Positions 25,386-37,124 are shown, numbered from the stretch's first letter. The stretch: DNA of 64,000 nt from Pigmentiphaga sp. NML030171 (GCF_002188635.1 NZ_NINX01000033.1:310001-374000); one strand, 5' to 3'. Numbers and translations: made by a program. The notes: a model not told the origin generated them from the letters alone.

Positions 25386-25417
25386 CACAAAAACGAACGA
25401 CCACCAAAGGTGGCCGT
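25386..25417 (-). terminator. Rho-independent terminator after gyrB
   Basis: On the minus strand, nine base pairs formed around GGCCACC-TTT-GGTGGTC (25397-25417, one G-U pair) are followed by GTTCGTTTTTGTG. It lies 47 bases beyond the gyrB stop at 25464, between gyrB and the XRE-ImmA promoter region. Confidence 0.65.
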
Positions 25418-25463
25418 CGAATTGTCTTGCTGGACGGTCGATGCGCCGTAAGTCAGCCGTGCC

Positions 25464-28040
<2,577 letters not shown>

Positions 28041-28114
28041 TCAGGCCACCCACGGTTGCCCCCCAAAGGAACAACCTAAAAAACCACCGCCCCACCCCAA
28101 GACATCCTCCCCAG

Positions 28115-28193
28115 ACCCAGGGCACAGCGGATCCGGCTTTGCCGGTCCGCCAGTGCCGCCCCTGGGGGCGCGCGTAAGCGCGTAGGGGGGGCC
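28115..28193 (-). repeat. GC-rich intergenic repeat, copy A
   Basis: About 79 bases, read on the minus strand as CCCCCCCTACGCGCTTACGC through GGCACTGGCGGACCGG and GCAAAGCCGGATCCGCTGTG to CCCTGGG. It contains two small hairpins (CGCGC-TTA-GCGCG type and CCGGC-AAA-GCCGG). It starts immediately after the dnaN stop codon in the sense direction. Nearly identical to copy B at 32297-32375, with about five differences. Confidence 0.85.
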
Positions 28194-29300
28194 TTAAATG
28201 CGCATAGGCATCACGACATACTTGAAGTCCGTGTCGTCGGGCAAGGTGATCAGCGCCGAGGAGTTGGCGTCGCCCACGCTCCACTGCACCGTCTCGGCCT
28301 TCAGGTTGCCCAGCACGTCCAGCAGGTAGCTGACGTTGAAACCGATGTCCAGGGGCTCGAAGCCGAAGTCGATCTCGAGTTCTTCCTGGGCCTCTTCCTG
28401 TTCCGCGTTGCTGGCGGAAATCTTCAGGACATGATCGGCCATCTGCATCCGCACACCCTTGAACTTGTCGGTGGTCAGGATGGCGGCGCGCTGCAAGCTG
28501 CGCTGCAGGGCTTCGCGGGCGATCGGGAAATGCTTGGTGTAGCCGTTCGGGATCACGCGCTGGTAGTCGGGGAACTTGCCTTCGACCAGCTTGGAGATCA
28601 GCTCGACGTCGCCGAAGCGGAAACGGATCTGATTGGCTGCCACCGAGATCTCGATGGGCTCCTCGCTGTCGTCCAGGAGGCGCAGCAGTTCCAGCACCGT
28701 CTTGCGCGGGACGATCACTTCCTGCTTGGGGGCATCGGCATCGATGGCGACCGCGCAATAGGCCAGGCGGTGGCCGTCGGTGGCGACGCAGCGCACGTTG
28801 TTGCCGTCCAGCACCAGCAGCATGCCGTTCAGGTAGTAGCGGATGTCCTGCTGCGCCATCGCGAAGTGCACCATGTTCATCAGGTGCTTGAACGACTTCT
28901 GCGTCATGGTCAGCGAAGCGTTCCACGAGGCCGGCTGGGCCACGGTGGGGAACTCCTCGGCCGCCAGGGTCTGCAGCGCGAAGCGGCTCTTGCCGGACTG
29001 GACCGACAGCTTCTTGTTGGCCAGGGAAAGGGACACGTCGCCGGTGTCGGGAAGGGCGCGCAGGATGTCGAGCAGCTTGCGGGCTGCCACCGTGGTGGAC
29101 TCAGACGCATCACCCACGCCGAAATCGGCATGGGTGGTGATCTGAACCTCGATGTCGGTGGACACGAACGACACGCGGCTGCCTTCCTTGCGCAACAGGA
29201 TGTTGGCCAGGATGGGCAGGGTGTGCCGCCGTTCCACGATGCCTGAAACGGTCGCGAGCGGCTTCAGCAATGCATCGCGTGAGGCTTTGACCAATTGCAT
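28194..29300 (-). CDS. dnaN: DNA polymerase III beta sliding clamp
   Basis: The ring-shaped processivity clamp (368 aa), with three repeated domains. Recognisable parts are MQLVKASRDALLKPLATVSGIVERRHTLPILAN in domain one (shown here only as its opening, MQLVKASRDALL), YYLNGMLLVLDGNNVRCVAT in domain two and a C-terminal YVVMPMRI, the usual clamp ending. The start at 29300 has AAGGA 6 bases upstream. Located between dnaA and gyrB, all on the minus strand. Confidence 0.98.
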   Translation of the reverse strand: MQLVKASRDALLKPLATVSGIVERRHTLPILANILLRKEGSRVSFVSTDIEVQITTHADFGVGDASESTTVAARKLLDILRALPDTGDVSLSLANKKLSVQSGKSRFALQTLAAEEFPTVAQPASWNASLTMTQKSFKHLMNMVHFAMAQQDIRYYLNGMLLVLDGNNVRCVATDGHRLAYCAVAIDADAPKQEVIVPRKTVLELLRLLDDSEEPIEISVAANQIRFRFGDVELISKLVEGKFPDYQRVIPNGYTKHFPIAREALQRSLQRAAILTTDKFKGVRMQMADHVLKISASNAEQEEAQEELEIDFGFEPLDIGFNVSYLLDVLGNLKAETVQWSVGDANSSALITLPDDTDFKYVVMPMRI

Positions 29301-29541
29301 ATCCAATCCTTCTTTGGGTTGGTAGTTAATAGGACCCTGTGAATAACTGGAATTTCTTCAAAAAACTATTATAAATCAAGAACTTGTCCAGTTTTTAGCG
29401 AGTGGGGAACCGGCCTGGAGAATAGCGCACAACCATGAACAACTTTCGATCGAAAAAAACGGCGTCGGGTTGTCCAGAAATGCTCCACGGTTTTTCCACA
29501 CTCCAACTCACAGGGTCCCGGATGGGGTTCGTCGCGGTTCG
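29301..29541. other. oriC: Candidate chromosomal replication origin (oriC) between dnaN and dnaA
   Basis: The 241-base dnaA-dnaN intergenic region holds two matches to the DnaA-box consensus TTWTNCACA: TTATTCACA (minus strand, 29338-29346) and TTTTCCACA (plus strand, 29492-29500). Weaker TTGTCCAGA/T elements are near 29384 and 29470. Between them is an AT-rich stretch (29351-29387, including AAAAAACTATTATAAATC) that could serve as the unwinding element in this GC-rich genome. No coding sequence is visible. A single perfect box also lies upstream of dnaA at 31184, so the origin could extend to or lie on that side. Confidence 0.55.
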
Positions 29542-31080
29542 TCATCCTTTCAGGGTTTGTTCGAGCACGTGCAGCGAATGGTTCAGTTCCGCCTGCTTGG
29601 CCCGGGATTCCGAAATCTTGCGCACCGCGTGCAGCACCGTGGTGTGGTCGCGGCCCCCGAAGAGCTCGCCGATCTCGGGCAGGCTCTTCTGGGTGAGCTC
29701 CTTGGCCAGATACATGGCGATCTGGCGCGGCAGGGCAATGTTGGCGGGCCGCCGCTTGGAATACATGTCGGCGACCTTGATCTTGTAGAAGTCCGCCACG
29801 GTCTTCTGGATGTTCTCGACGGTGATCTGGCCGTTGGACACGGACAACAGATCCTTCAGGGCGTCCTTGCAGACGTCCACCGTGATGGCGCGGCCGTGGA
29901 ACTTGGCGTAGGCCAGGACCTTGCGCAGCGCGCCCTCCAGCTCGCGCACGTTGCTGCGCAGGTGCTTGGCGATGAAGAAAGCCACTTCCTCGGGCAGGTG
30001 CACGCCCTCGGTCTCCGCCTTCTTCAGCAGGATCGCGACGCGCATTTCCAGCTCGGGCGGCTCGATGGCGCAGGTCAGGCCCGAGTCGAAACGCGAGATG
30101 AGCCGGTCGTCGATGCCGGACAGCTCCTTCGGGTAGGTATCGCTGGTGATGATGATCTGCTTGCGCAGCGCCACCAGGGCCTCGAAGGCGTAGAAGAACT
30201 CTTCCTGGGTGCGGTTCTTGCCCGAGAAGAACTGGATGTCGTCGATCAGCAGCAGGTCCAGCGAATGGTAGTAGCGCTTGAAATCGTCGAAGGCCTTGCG
30301 CTGGTAGGACTTGACCACGTCGGACACGAACTGCTCGGCGTGGATGTAGCGGACCCGCGCGGCGGCGTTCTCGGCCATCATGGAATTGCCGATGGCGTGG
30401 ATCAGGTGGGTCTTGCCCAGGCCCACGCCGCCATACAGGAACAGCGGGTTGTACGAGGTGCCGGGGTTCTCGGCCACCTGCAGCGCGGCGGCGCGGGCCA
30501 ACTGGTTGGCCTTGCCGGTGACGAAGTTCTCGAAGGTGAGCTCGACGTTCAGGCGCGACCGTTCGTAGATGCCCGTGGCTTCGCTGGCTTCGGCCTTGGC
30601 CGGAGCGGCGGGACGCGGCGCGGGACGAGGCGCCTCGGTTGCCCGCTGCGCCGCCCGGGCCGCCGCGGAATTGACCGCGGCGACCGGATCGCCGGGAAAG
30701 CCCAGCGGCGCCTGCGCAGCCTGGCGCGGCGCAGCCTGGCGCGGCGCGGCATGGCCGTTGCCGGCGTGGCCGTTCCCGTTGGCGGCAACGGCAGCGGGGC
30801 TGGGCGCGGGCGGCCGCAGTGGGGCCACCATGCGGGGGGTATCCAGTTCGAACTTGACTTGCACGGGGCGCTGGAACCACTGCGCCGCCAGAGATTCGAT
30901 ACGGCCGGAGAAATTGCTGCGCACCCAGTCGAGCTTGAAACGATTGGGCGCCGCGACCCGCAGCACCGCCTCGGCTTCATCGAAGGCGAGCGGGACGAGG
31001 GGACGTATCCAGGCGCTGTACTGCTGAGGAGTGAGTTCCTGCTCTAGCGTCTGGGCGCAGGTTTGCCAAAAATCTTCCAT
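29542..31080 (-). CDS. dnaA: Chromosomal replication initiator DnaA
   Basis: A 512-residue initiator ATPase. Domain I opens [25 protein letters not shown] (first part [12 protein letters not shown]). A long Pro/Ala/Gly-rich linker follows (about residues 90-170, with a short repeat APRQ-APRQ). The AAA+ domain has [28 protein letters not shown] and sensor LISRFDSGL; domain IV carries the signature [15 protein letters not shown]. The start at 31080 matches the family N-terminus; an upstream ATG at 31110 adds ten nonconserved residues. Divergent from rpmH across 368 bases. Confidence 0.98.
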   Translation of the reverse strand: MEDFWQTCAQTLEQELTPQQYSAWIRPLVPLAFDEAEAVLRVAAPNRFKLDWVRSNFSGRIESLAAQWFQRPVQVKFELDTPRMVAPLRPPAPSPAAVAANGNGHAGNGHAAPRQAAPRQAAQAPLGFPGDPVAAVNSAAARAAQRATEAPRPAPRPAAPAKAEASEATGIYERSRLNVELTFENFVTGKANQLARAAALQVAENPGTSYNPLFLYGGVGLGKTHLIHAIGNSMMAENAAARVRYIHAEQFVSDVVKSYQRKAFDDFKRYYHSLDLLLIDDIQFFSGKNRTQEEFFYAFEALVALRKQIIITSDTYPKELSGIDDRLISRFDSGLTCAIEPPELEMRVAILLKKAETEGVHLPEEVAFFIAKHLRSNVRELEGALRKVLAYAKFHGRAITVDVCKDALKDLLSVSNGQITVENIQKTVADFYKIKVADMYSKRRPANIALPRQIAMYLAKELTQKSLPEIGELFGGRDHTTVLHAVRKISESRAKQAELNHSLHVLEQTLKG

Positions 31081-31448
31081 GAATCTCGCTAATAGGACCG
31101 GTGCGCCCACGCAGGACAGGGGGCGCGAAGGATGTTCTAGTGGCCGATCCCGAAACCTCCGATTCTACTCCTCCGGGCGGAAGTTATCCACAGGCGCGCC
31201 CGGTCCATCCCGGCTGCGCCGCGCCTAACTGATTGACAACATTGGATTTATTTGACACCATGGAGGGCTTTCCGAATTTCACGAAGAGATTCGGGCTGAA
31301 TCCAAGACCCTGGGTTGGCAGTCTTTCCAAGGATGCATGCCGGGCTTCGCGCGCGCTTAACTTCAAGCTTTGCCGGGCCGCACGCAGGCCGGGACTGCGC
31401 AAGCTTCCGGGGCGGCTTTCATACCCATACCGGAACTCAGGAACTGTC
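31081..31448. promoter_or_regulatory. dnaA / rpmH divergent promoter region with one perfect DnaA box
   Basis: No gene is visible in these 368 bases. A perfect DnaA box TTATCCACA is at 31184-31192, placed for DnaA autoregulation or as an origin element. Two TTGACA hexamers (31233-31238 and 31252-31257) are potential -35 elements for rpmH, but neither has a convincing -10 hexamer at 17 bases. Confidence 0.6.
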
Positions 31449-31583
31449 ATGAAACGTACTTACCAACCTTCCGTCACCCGCCGCAAGCGTACCCACGGTT
31501 TCCGCGTGCGCATGAAGACCCGTGGCGGCCGCGCCGTCATCAACGCCCGCCGCGCCAAGGGCCGCAAGCGCCTGGCCATCTGA
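31449..31583 (+). CDS. rpmH: 50S ribosomal protein L34
   Basis: A 44-residue, strongly basic ribosomal protein, [18 protein letters not shown] at the start and [13 protein letters not shown] at the end, a full-length classic L34. It is followed on the same strand by rnpA, as in nearly all bacteria, and lies divergent from dnaA. Confidence 0.98.
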   Translation: MKRTYQPSVTRRKRTHGFRVRMKTRGGRAVINARRAKGRKRLAI

Positions 31584-31629
31584 CGGCAGTGCCGGCCGTC
31601 GTACAGGCCGGCCACGCAGCGTTACAGCA

Positions 31630-31998
31630 TTGAATCCGCGCGCGTCGTTTCCCGGCACCGCGCGGTTGCGCAGCCCGGCGGAATTCGCTCCTGCGCTGAA
31701 AGGGCGCCGCCTTGCAAGAGGGGCGCTTTTTGTTTTGAGCATGGCGCCGTCGGCCCAGCCCCGGCTGGGCCTGGTGGTGGGCAAGCGCTACGCCCCCCTG
31801 TCGGTCAGCCGCGCCGCCCTGAAACGCGTCGCGCGCGAGGCCTTCCGGCTGCGGCGCGCGGAACTGCCGGCCGGCGATTATGTCTTCAGATTGCACGCCC
31901 GCATTCCTTCGTGCTCGCTGACCGAACTCAAGCGCCAGGCCAGGCAGGAAATCGACGCCCACCTGGCCCGGGCAATGAAGGCGAACCGCCCCGGCTAG
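31630..31998 (+). CDS. rnpA: Ribonuclease P protein component
   Basis: The protein cofactor of RNase P (122 aa), helping the catalytic RNA mature tRNA 5' ends. The signature is [20 protein letters not shown] followed by [12 protein letters not shown]. No ATG or GTG fits the N-terminus; TTG at 31630 gives [22 protein letters not shown], the expected beginning. The start is therefore an inference, made by length (family about 120 aa) and not by ribosome-binding site, which is weak. Between rpmH and yidD. Confidence 0.92.
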   Translation: MNPRASFPGTARLRSPAEFAPALKGRRLARGALFVLSMAPSAQPRLGLVVGKRYAPLSVSRAALKRVAREAFRLRRAELPAGDYVFRLHARIPSCSLTELKRQARQEIDAHLARAMKANRPG

Positions 31999-32048
31999 AC
32001 CGGACGGACGGCCGAAGGCGGGCGTATTTCCCGCAACAGGGGCCCATC

Positions 32049-32426
32049 GTGACGGAAACCCATAGCAACGCGCTGCCCACCGGCTCGACGCTCCCGCGCC
32101 GCCTGCTGATCTGGCCCATCCGTTTCTACCGGTACTTCCTGAGCCCCTGGATCGGCCAGTCCTGCCGCTTCACCCCCACCTGCTCCGCCTACACGATGGA
32201 AGCCATCGACCGCCACGGCCCTATCCACGGCACCTATCTGGGCCTGCGCCGCATCTGCCGCTGCCACCCCTACGCCCAAGGAGGTCTGGACATGGTCCCC
32301 CCCCTACGCGCTGACGCGCCCCCCCCAGGGGGCGGCACTGGCGGACCAGCAAAGCCGGATCCGCTGTGCCCTGGGGTAAAACCAGGCTGGCGACGACTGG
32401 CGTTTTGGATAAGAGGAAACCGGTAG
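32049..32426 (+). CDS. yidD: Membrane protein insertion efficiency factor YidD, C-terminally extended
   Basis: YidD aids YidC-dependent membrane protein insertion. The core LLIWPIRFYRYFLSPWIGQS, CRFTPTCSAYTMEAIDRHG and CRCHPYAQGGLDMVPP is typical. The GTG start at 32049 has CAGGGG 6 bases upstream. Family members normally end just after the GG(L/F)DPVPP segment (about 85-90 residues here). In this gene the frame runs a further ~40 residues (beginning LRADAPPPGGG) through intergenic repeat copy B and stops at 32426, for 125 aa. The tail looks like repeat read-through rather than conserved protein. Confidence 0.88.
   Translation: MTETHSNALPTGSTLPRRLLIWPIRFYRYFLSPWIGQSCRFTPTCSAYTMEAIDRHGPIHGTYLGLRRICRCHPYAQGGLDMVPPLRADAPPPGGGTGGPAKPDPLCPGVKPGWRRLAFWIRGNR
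32297..32375 (+). repeat. GC-rich intergenic repeat, copy B (inside the yidD 3' end)
   Basis: Starts CCCCCCCTACGCGCTGACGC directly after the codons for the last conserved YidD residues and runs to CCGCTGTGCCCTGGG. It matches copy A in sense-strand orientation over about 79 bases. It encodes the added YidD tail. Confidence 0.85.
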
Positions 32427-32441
32427 GAAGACACGAAACAG

Positions 32442-32605
32442 ACCCAGGATGCGGTGGATCCGGCTTTGCCGGTCCACCCGCATCGCCCCCACGGGACCCG
32501 GCGCCGGGCCGCCCCAAGCCGGGTCCCGGCCCCCTCGGGGGGCTGCCGCGTAGCGGCTTGGGGGGCCCACCATTCGGGGCGCGCGTAAGCGCGTAGGGGG
32601 GGGCC
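32442..32605 (-). repeat. GC-rich intergenic repeat, copy C (composite)
   Basis: A 164-base composite, opposite in orientation to copies B and D. Outer parts match the family (ACCCAGG, GGATCCGGCTTTGCCGGTCC, and GGCGCGCGTAAGCGCGTAGG at the far end). The inner part has its own inverted repeat GGGACCCGGC / GCCGGGTCCC and a GCCGC-GTA-GCGGC hairpin. It ends 49 bases before the yidC start and forms an inverted pair with copy B. Confidence 0.8.
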
Positions 32606-32654
32606 TTGCTACACTAGCGGACTTTGCCGCGACGACGATTGGAACTATCCGTCC

Positions 32655-34319
32655 ATGGACATGCAACGCACCATCCTCTGGATGATCTTCTCGCTATCCC
32701 TGCTTTTCCTGTGGGATGGCTGGCAGAAGTACAACGGACATCCCTCGATGTTCGGCTCCACCCCCGCCAAGACGGCGACCGCGCAGGCTCCGCAGGCCCA
32801 GCCCGACCAGGCCGGCGTGCCGTCCGCGACGCTGGCGGCCACGCCCGCGGCCGGCACAGACGCCGTTCCCGGTAGCGCGCCGCAGGCCCAGCAGCCCGCG
32901 CCCGCCGAGAAAATCGTCGTCACCACCGACGTGCTGCGCCTGACCTTCGACACCGTTGGCGCGCAGATCGTCAAGGCCGAACTGCTCAAGCACGCCGACA
33001 TCGAAGACCACGAGCACCCCACCGTGCTGCTGGACGATTCCGCGCAGCGCGTCTACCTCGCGCAAAGCGGCGTGGTCGGCGCGGCCAACGGCGCGTCGTT
33101 CCCGACGCACCGCACGCCCTTCCACGTCACCACCCCGGCGCGCGAACTGGCCGGCGACAAGCTGGAGATCTCGTTCGAGGCCGAGAGCGGCGGCGTCAAG
33201 CTGATCAAGACCTTCACCCTGCACAAGGGCCAGTACGCCATCGACGTGCGCCACAACCTGGCCAACGTCGGTACCGAGCCCGTCTCGCCCTCGCTCTACT
33301 TCCAGCTGACCCGCGACGGCAACAAGCCGCCCGGCGAAAGCCATTTCTACAGCACCTTCACCGGCCCGGCCATCTATACCGCCGAGCACAAGTTCCAGAA
33401 GGTCACGTTCTCGGACATCGAGAAGGGCAAGGCATCGTTCAACAAGTCGGCCAACGATGGCTGGCTGGGCATGATCCAACACTACTTCGCCGTGGCCTGG
33501 GTGCCGCCCGAAGGCGTGGCCCGCACCTACGACATGTCCAAGGTCGGCAATAACCTGTACGCCGTGCGCGCCATCGAACCCGTCGGCACGCTGGCTCCCG
33601 GCACCGGCAACACCGTCGACGCCAAGCTGTGGATCGGCCCGCAGGACCAGTCCGCCATGGCCGCCGTGGCCCAGGGCCTGGACCTGGTGGTGGACTACGG
33701 CTGGCTGACCATCATCGCCAAGCCGCTGTTCCTGCTGATGACCTGGCTGCACAAGCTGCTGGGCAACTGGGGCTGGACCATCGTCGCGCTGACCGTCATC
33801 ATCAAGGCGGTGTTCTTCCCGCTATCGGCCGCCGGCTACAAGTCCATGGCGCGGATGAAGAAGGTCGCCCCGCGCATGCAGGCGCTGAAAGAGAAGTTCG
33901 GCGACGACCGCCAGAAGCTCAACATGGCGATGATGGAGCTGTACCGCACCGAGAAGATCAACCCGGTGGGCGGCTGCCTGCCGATGATCGTCCAGGTGCC
34001 GGTGTTCATCGCGCTGTACTGGGTGCTGCTGGCCAGCGTGGAAATGCGCAGCGCGCCCTGGATCCTGTGGGTGCATGACCTGGCCTCGCCCGACCCGTGG
34101 TTCATCCTGCCGGCGCTGATGATGGCCACCATGTTCCTGCAGATGAAGCTCAACCCCACGCCGCCCGATCCCGTGCAGGCCAAGGTCATGATGATCATGC
34201 CCCTGGTGTTCGGCGGCATGATGTTCTTCTTCCCCGCAGGCCTGGTGCTGTACTGGGTGGTGAACAACTGCCTGTCGATCGCGCAGCAGTGGTTCATCAC
34301 AAAACAAGCGGCTAGATAA
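32655..34319 (+). CDS. yidC: Membrane protein insertase YidC
   Basis: A 554-residue inner-membrane insertase that works alone or with SecYEG. The N-terminal signal-anchor is ILWMIFSLSLLFLWDGWQKY; a large periplasmic beta-sandwich domain follows; then the conserved C-terminal five-helix core (FLLMTWLHKLLGNWGWTIVA, KVAPRMQALKEKFGDDRQKL, NPVGGCLPMIVQVPVFIALY). GGCLPM and the cytoplasmic amphipathic KEKFGDDRQK loop are diagnostic. ATG 32655 or 32661 may be used. In the usual rnpA-yidD-yidC-mnmE order. Confidence 0.97.
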   Translation: MDMQRTILWMIFSLSLLFLWDGWQKYNGHPSMFGSTPAKTATAQAPQAQPDQAGVPSATLAATPAAGTDAVPGSAPQAQQPAPAEKIVVTTDVLRLTFDTVGAQIVKAELLKHADIEDHEHPTVLLDDSAQRVYLAQSGVVGAANGASFPTHRTPFHVTTPARELAGDKLEISFEAESGGVKLIKTFTLHKGQYAIDVRHNLANVGTEPVSPSLYFQLTRDGNKPPGESHFYSTFTGPAIYTAEHKFQKVTFSDIEKGKASFNKSANDGWLGMIQHYFAVAWVPPEGVARTYDMSKVGNNLYAVRAIEPVGTLAPGTGNTVDAKLWIGPQDQSAMAAVAQGLDLVVDYGWLTIIAKPLFLLMTWLHKLLGNWGWTIVALTVIIKAVFFPLSAAGYKSMARMKKVAPRMQALKEKFGDDRQKLNMAMMELYRTEKINPVGGCLPMIVQVPVFIALYWVLLASVEMRSAPWILWVHDLASPDPWFILPALMMATMFLQMKLNPTPPDPVQAKVMMIMPLVFGGMMFFFPAGLVLYWVVNNCLSIAQQWFITKQAAR

Positions 34320-34320
34320 C

Positions 34321-34464
34321 CCCCCCTACGCGCTCACGCGCGCCCCCCAGGGGGCGGCACTGGCGGACCGGCAGGGAAGCCCACCCCCAAGCGGCCTTAG
34401 GCCGCTCCCCCTCAAGGGGGCGGCACTGGCGGACTGGCAAAGCCGGATCCGCGGTGCCCTGGGT
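34321..34464 (+). repeat. GC-rich intergenic repeat, copy D (two partial units)
   Basis: Begins CCCCCCTACGCGCTCACGCG one base after the yidC stop codon. A first partial unit ends at GGCGGACCGGCAGGG; a second segment carrying AAGCGGCCTTAGGCCGCT and then GGCGGCACTGGCGGACTGGC continues to CCGCGGTGCCCTGGG. Same sense-strand orientation after a stop as copies A and B. Confidence 0.82.
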
Positions 34465-34479
34465 CGAGTGCTGGCAGTA

Positions 34480-34514
34480 GGCCGTTCCGGGGAACCGGGG
34501 CGGCCTTTTGTTTT
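34480..34514 (+). terminator. Probable intrinsic terminator downstream of yidC
   Basis: A GC hairpin with outer arms GGCCG / CGGCC and inner GTTCC-GG-GGAAC, followed by TTTTGTTTT (34505-34514). It lies after repeat copy D and 57 bases before mnmE, separating yidC and mnmE transcripts at least partly. Confidence 0.65.
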
Positions 34515-34570
34515 ACAGTGCGGGGACGGGTTGCCCTGATGCGCTTCGCCGCCTTTTCCGAACTTCGCCC

Positions 34571-35944
34571 ATGATTTCCGACCAGGATCCCATTGCCGCC
34601 ATCGCCACCGCCGCCGGACGCGGCGGGATCGGTGTCGTGCGCGTGTCGGCGCGCCGGCCGCTCGATGGACTGATACAGGCGCTGCTGGGCCGCGCGCTGG
34701 TGCCGCGCCATGCGCACTACCTGCCTTTTCGCGATGCCGACGGCGGGATCATCGATGAAGGCATCGCGCTGTCCTTTCCCGCGCCGCATTCCTACACCGG
34801 CGAACACGTGCTGGAACTGCAGGGCCATGGCGGGCCGGTGGTGCTGCGGCGCCTGCTGGCGCGCTGTCTGCAGGCGGGCATGGAGATGGGCATGCGGCTG
34901 GCCGAGCCCGGCGAGTTCACCCGTCGCGCCTTCCTGAACGACCGCATGGACCTGGCCCAGGCCGAGGCCGTAGCCGACCTGATCGACGCGTCGTCCGAGG
35001 CAGCCGCCCGCAGCGCGGCGGCCTCGATGACGGGCGTGTTCTCGGCCGAGGTCAACGGCCTGGCCGACCGCATCGTGCACCTGCGCATGCTGGTCGAGGC
35101 CACGCTGGACTTCCCCGAGGAAGAGATCGAGTTCCTGGAGAAATACCAGGCCCGCGAAACCCTGGCCGCGATCCAGGCCGACCTGGCCCGGCTACTGTCG
35201 CAGGCGCGCCAGGGCGCCATCCTGCGCGAAGGGCTGCACGTCGTGCTGGCCGGCCAGCCCAACGTCGGCAAGTCCAGCCTGCTCAACGCGCTGGCCGGCT
35301 TCGACGCCGCCATCGTCACCCCCATCGCCGGCACCACGCGCGACAAGGTCGTGCAACAGATCGACATCGACGGCGTGCCCCTGCACGTGGTCGACACCGC
35401 CGGCCTGCGCGAGACCGAGGACACCGTCGAGCGCATCGGCATCGAACGCACCTGGGCCGAGATCGGCAAGGCCGACGTCATCGTGCACCTGCTCGATGCC
35501 ACGCGCCCGGGCCCCGAACTCGACGCCGCCATCACCTCGCGGCTGCCGCCGCGCACCCCGGTGCTGGAAGTGGTGAACAAGATCGACCTGGTCGAGGACG
35601 GGCAGGTCGGACAGGCCCAGGCCGCGGGCGCCAAGCGGCTGCCCGTGTCGGCCAGGACCGGGCAGGGCCTGGGCGCATTGAAGCGCGAACTGCTGGCGAT
35701 CGCCGGATGGAATCCCTCGGCAGAATCACCTTATCTGGCGCGCGAGCGGCATATCCATGCGCTGCTGACGACGGCGAATCATCTGGAACTGGCGGCCGGG
35801 CATGCGGCGCAAAGCGATCGGGTGCTGGATCTGTTCGCCGAGGAATTGCGGTTGGCGCACGAGGCGTTGACCTCGATTACCGGGGAGTTCAGCAGCGATG
35901 ATCTGCTGGGCGTGATTTTTTCGCGGTTCTGCATCGGGAAGTGA
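34571..35944 (+). CDS. mnmE: tRNA modification GTPase MnmE (TrmE)
   Basis: A 457-residue GTPase that, with MnmG, adds carboxymethylaminomethyl to U34 of certain tRNAs. The N-terminal folate-binding domain has [13 protein letters not shown] and [15 protein letters not shown]. The G domain has [24 protein letters not shown] and NKID; the C-terminal CIGK provides the conserved cysteine. The start at 34571 gives the normal [14 protein letters not shown] beginning. It ends ten bases from the convergent Fic gene. Confidence 0.97.
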   Translation: MISDQDPIAAIATAAGRGGIGVVRVSARRPLDGLIQALLGRALVPRHAHYLPFRDADGGIIDEGIALSFPAPHSYTGEHVLELQGHGGPVVLRRLLARCLQAGMEMGMRLAEPGEFTRRAFLNDRMDLAQAEAVADLIDASSEAAARSAAASMTGVFSAEVNGLADRIVHLRMLVEATLDFPEEEIEFLEKYQARETLAAIQADLARLLSQARQGAILREGLHVVLAGQPNVGKSSLLNALAGFDAAIVTPIAGTTRDKVVQQIDIDGVPLHVVDTAGLRETEDTVERIGIERTWAEIGKADVIVHLLDATRPGPELDAAITSRLPPRTPVLEVVNKIDLVEDGQVGQAQAAGAKRLPVSARTGQGLGALKRELLAIAGWNPSAESPYLARERHIHALLTTANHLELAAGHAAQSDRVLDLFAEELRLAHEALTSITGEFSSDDLLGVIFSRFCIGK

Positions 35945-35954
35945 GCGCCGCGGC

Positions 35955-37004
35955 TCAACGCAGCTCATACCAGGTTCCGCGACCAGCACCATGCTGCATC
36001 AGATGGCCCTGCTCCACCAGGGTCCTGAAGTGCTGCTTCAGCGTGTTGCGATTGCCGCTGGTCAGGCGGATCGCCTCGGCCATGGTGATGCGACCGTGCT
36101 CACGCACGAATTCGACGATCTGCAACGCCAGATCCGGCAGCCTGGCCAGCACCAGTTTCTCGCGCTCGACCTTGCGTTCCAGCCGGCGTACCTGCTGCGA
36201 TAGCGCGCGCAGGAAGAACGCCAGCCAGGGATGCCAGTCGGGATTGTCGGTGCGGATGCTGCCCTGGGTCTGGCGCAGCGCGAGGTAATAGGTCTCCTTG
36301 TTCTGCTCGATGACGCTTTCGAGCGAGCTGTAGGGCACGTAGGCATAGCCGGCCCGCAACAGCAGCAGAGTGGTCAGCACCCGGCTCAAGCGGCCGTTGC
36401 CGTCCTGGAAGGGATGGATTTCCAGGAACACGACCACCCAGATACCGATGATTAGCAGGGGATGCAGGCGGCCGGCGCCGAGCTCCTCGTTGAACCAGGC
36501 GACCAGCTCGGCCGCCAGGCGCGGTGTGTCGAAAGGCGTGGCGGTTTCGAACACCACTCCCAACGGTTTGCCTTGTTCGTCGAACGCGGCCACGCTGTTG
36601 GTGGTTGTCTTGTAGTTGCCGCGATGCCAGGCGTCCTTGTCGCTGTAGGCCAGCAGGTCGCGGTGCAACTGCCGGATGTGATTCTCTGTCAGTGTGATGT
36701 CCTGCCAGGACGAGAACACCAGCTCCATGACCTCGGCATAGCCTGCCACTTCCTGCTCATCGCGGGTCTCGAACGACTTGATCTGCAGGTTAGAGAGCAG
36801 GCGTTCGACTTCGCGGTCGGACAGCTTGCTGCCCTCGATCCGGGTCGAGGAACCGATGCTTTCGATGGTCGCGACCCGTCGCAGCGCCGACAATCGGTCC
36901 GGCGCGAGCGTGCCCAGGGCGCGCCAAGCTCCCTTGAACTCATCGATGCCGGCGATCAGGCGAAGTATCTCCGGGGTGATCTGGAGGGTGTCGGTACGAA
37001 TCAT
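35955..37004 (-). CDS. Fic-domain AMP transferase with C-terminal winged helix
   Basis: A 349-residue Fic protein. The catalytic motif [12 protein letters not shown] (from His197) is intact, so AMPylation is expected. The N-terminal segment SSTRIEG (52-58) matches the autoinhibitory [S/T]xxxE[G/N] motif, with Glu57 predicted to hold the enzyme inactive until relief. The C-terminus ([20 protein letters not shown]) looks like a winged helix, seen in Fic proteins that may autoregulate. Start 37004 (AGGA 8 bases upstream) is preferred over 37025. Divergent from the YaiI-type gene; two 16-base direct repeats lie in the promoter. Confidence 0.9.
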   Translation of the reverse strand: MIRTDTLQITPEILRLIAGIDEFKGAWRALGTLAPDRLSALRRVATIESIGSSTRIEGSKLSDREVERLLSNLQIKSFETRDEQEVAGYAEVMELVFSSWQDITLTENHIRQLHRDLLAYSDKDAWHRGNYKTTTNSVAAFDEQGKPLGVVFETATPFDTPRLAAELVAWFNEELGAGRLHPLLIIGIWVVVFLEIHPFQDGNGRLSRVLTTLLLLRAGYAYVPYSSLESVIEQNKETYYLALRQTQGSIRTDNPDWHPWLAFFLRALSQQVRRLERKVEREKLVLARLPDLALQIVEFVREHGRITMAEAIRLTSGNRNTLKQHFRTLVEQGHLMQHGAGRGTWYELR

Positions 37005-37017
37005 GGCATCCAATCCT

Positions 37018-37074
37018 ACACCCATTTACACCCAATTATTGGTTTCTATCCCATTACCACACCCATTTACACCC
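37018..37074. repeat. Two 16-bp direct repeats in the fic/yaiI divergent promoter
   Basis: ACACCCATTTACACCC occurs at 37018-37033 and again at 37059-37074, exact copies 41 bases apart (start to start). On the minus strand they read GGGTGTAAATGGGTGT directly upstream of the fic start. They could be operator sites, for instance for the winged helix of the Fic protein; no experimental basis. Confidence 0.55.
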
Positions 37075-37124
37075 GTTCTGCAGAAAATGCGATCATCCTG
37101 AATCACCTCGACACCAACGCCATC

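Noticed and set aside
31233-31257. Two TTGACA hexamers as rpmH promoters
   Set aside because: No acceptable -10 hexamer follows at 16-18 bases from either, so only the region is annotated.
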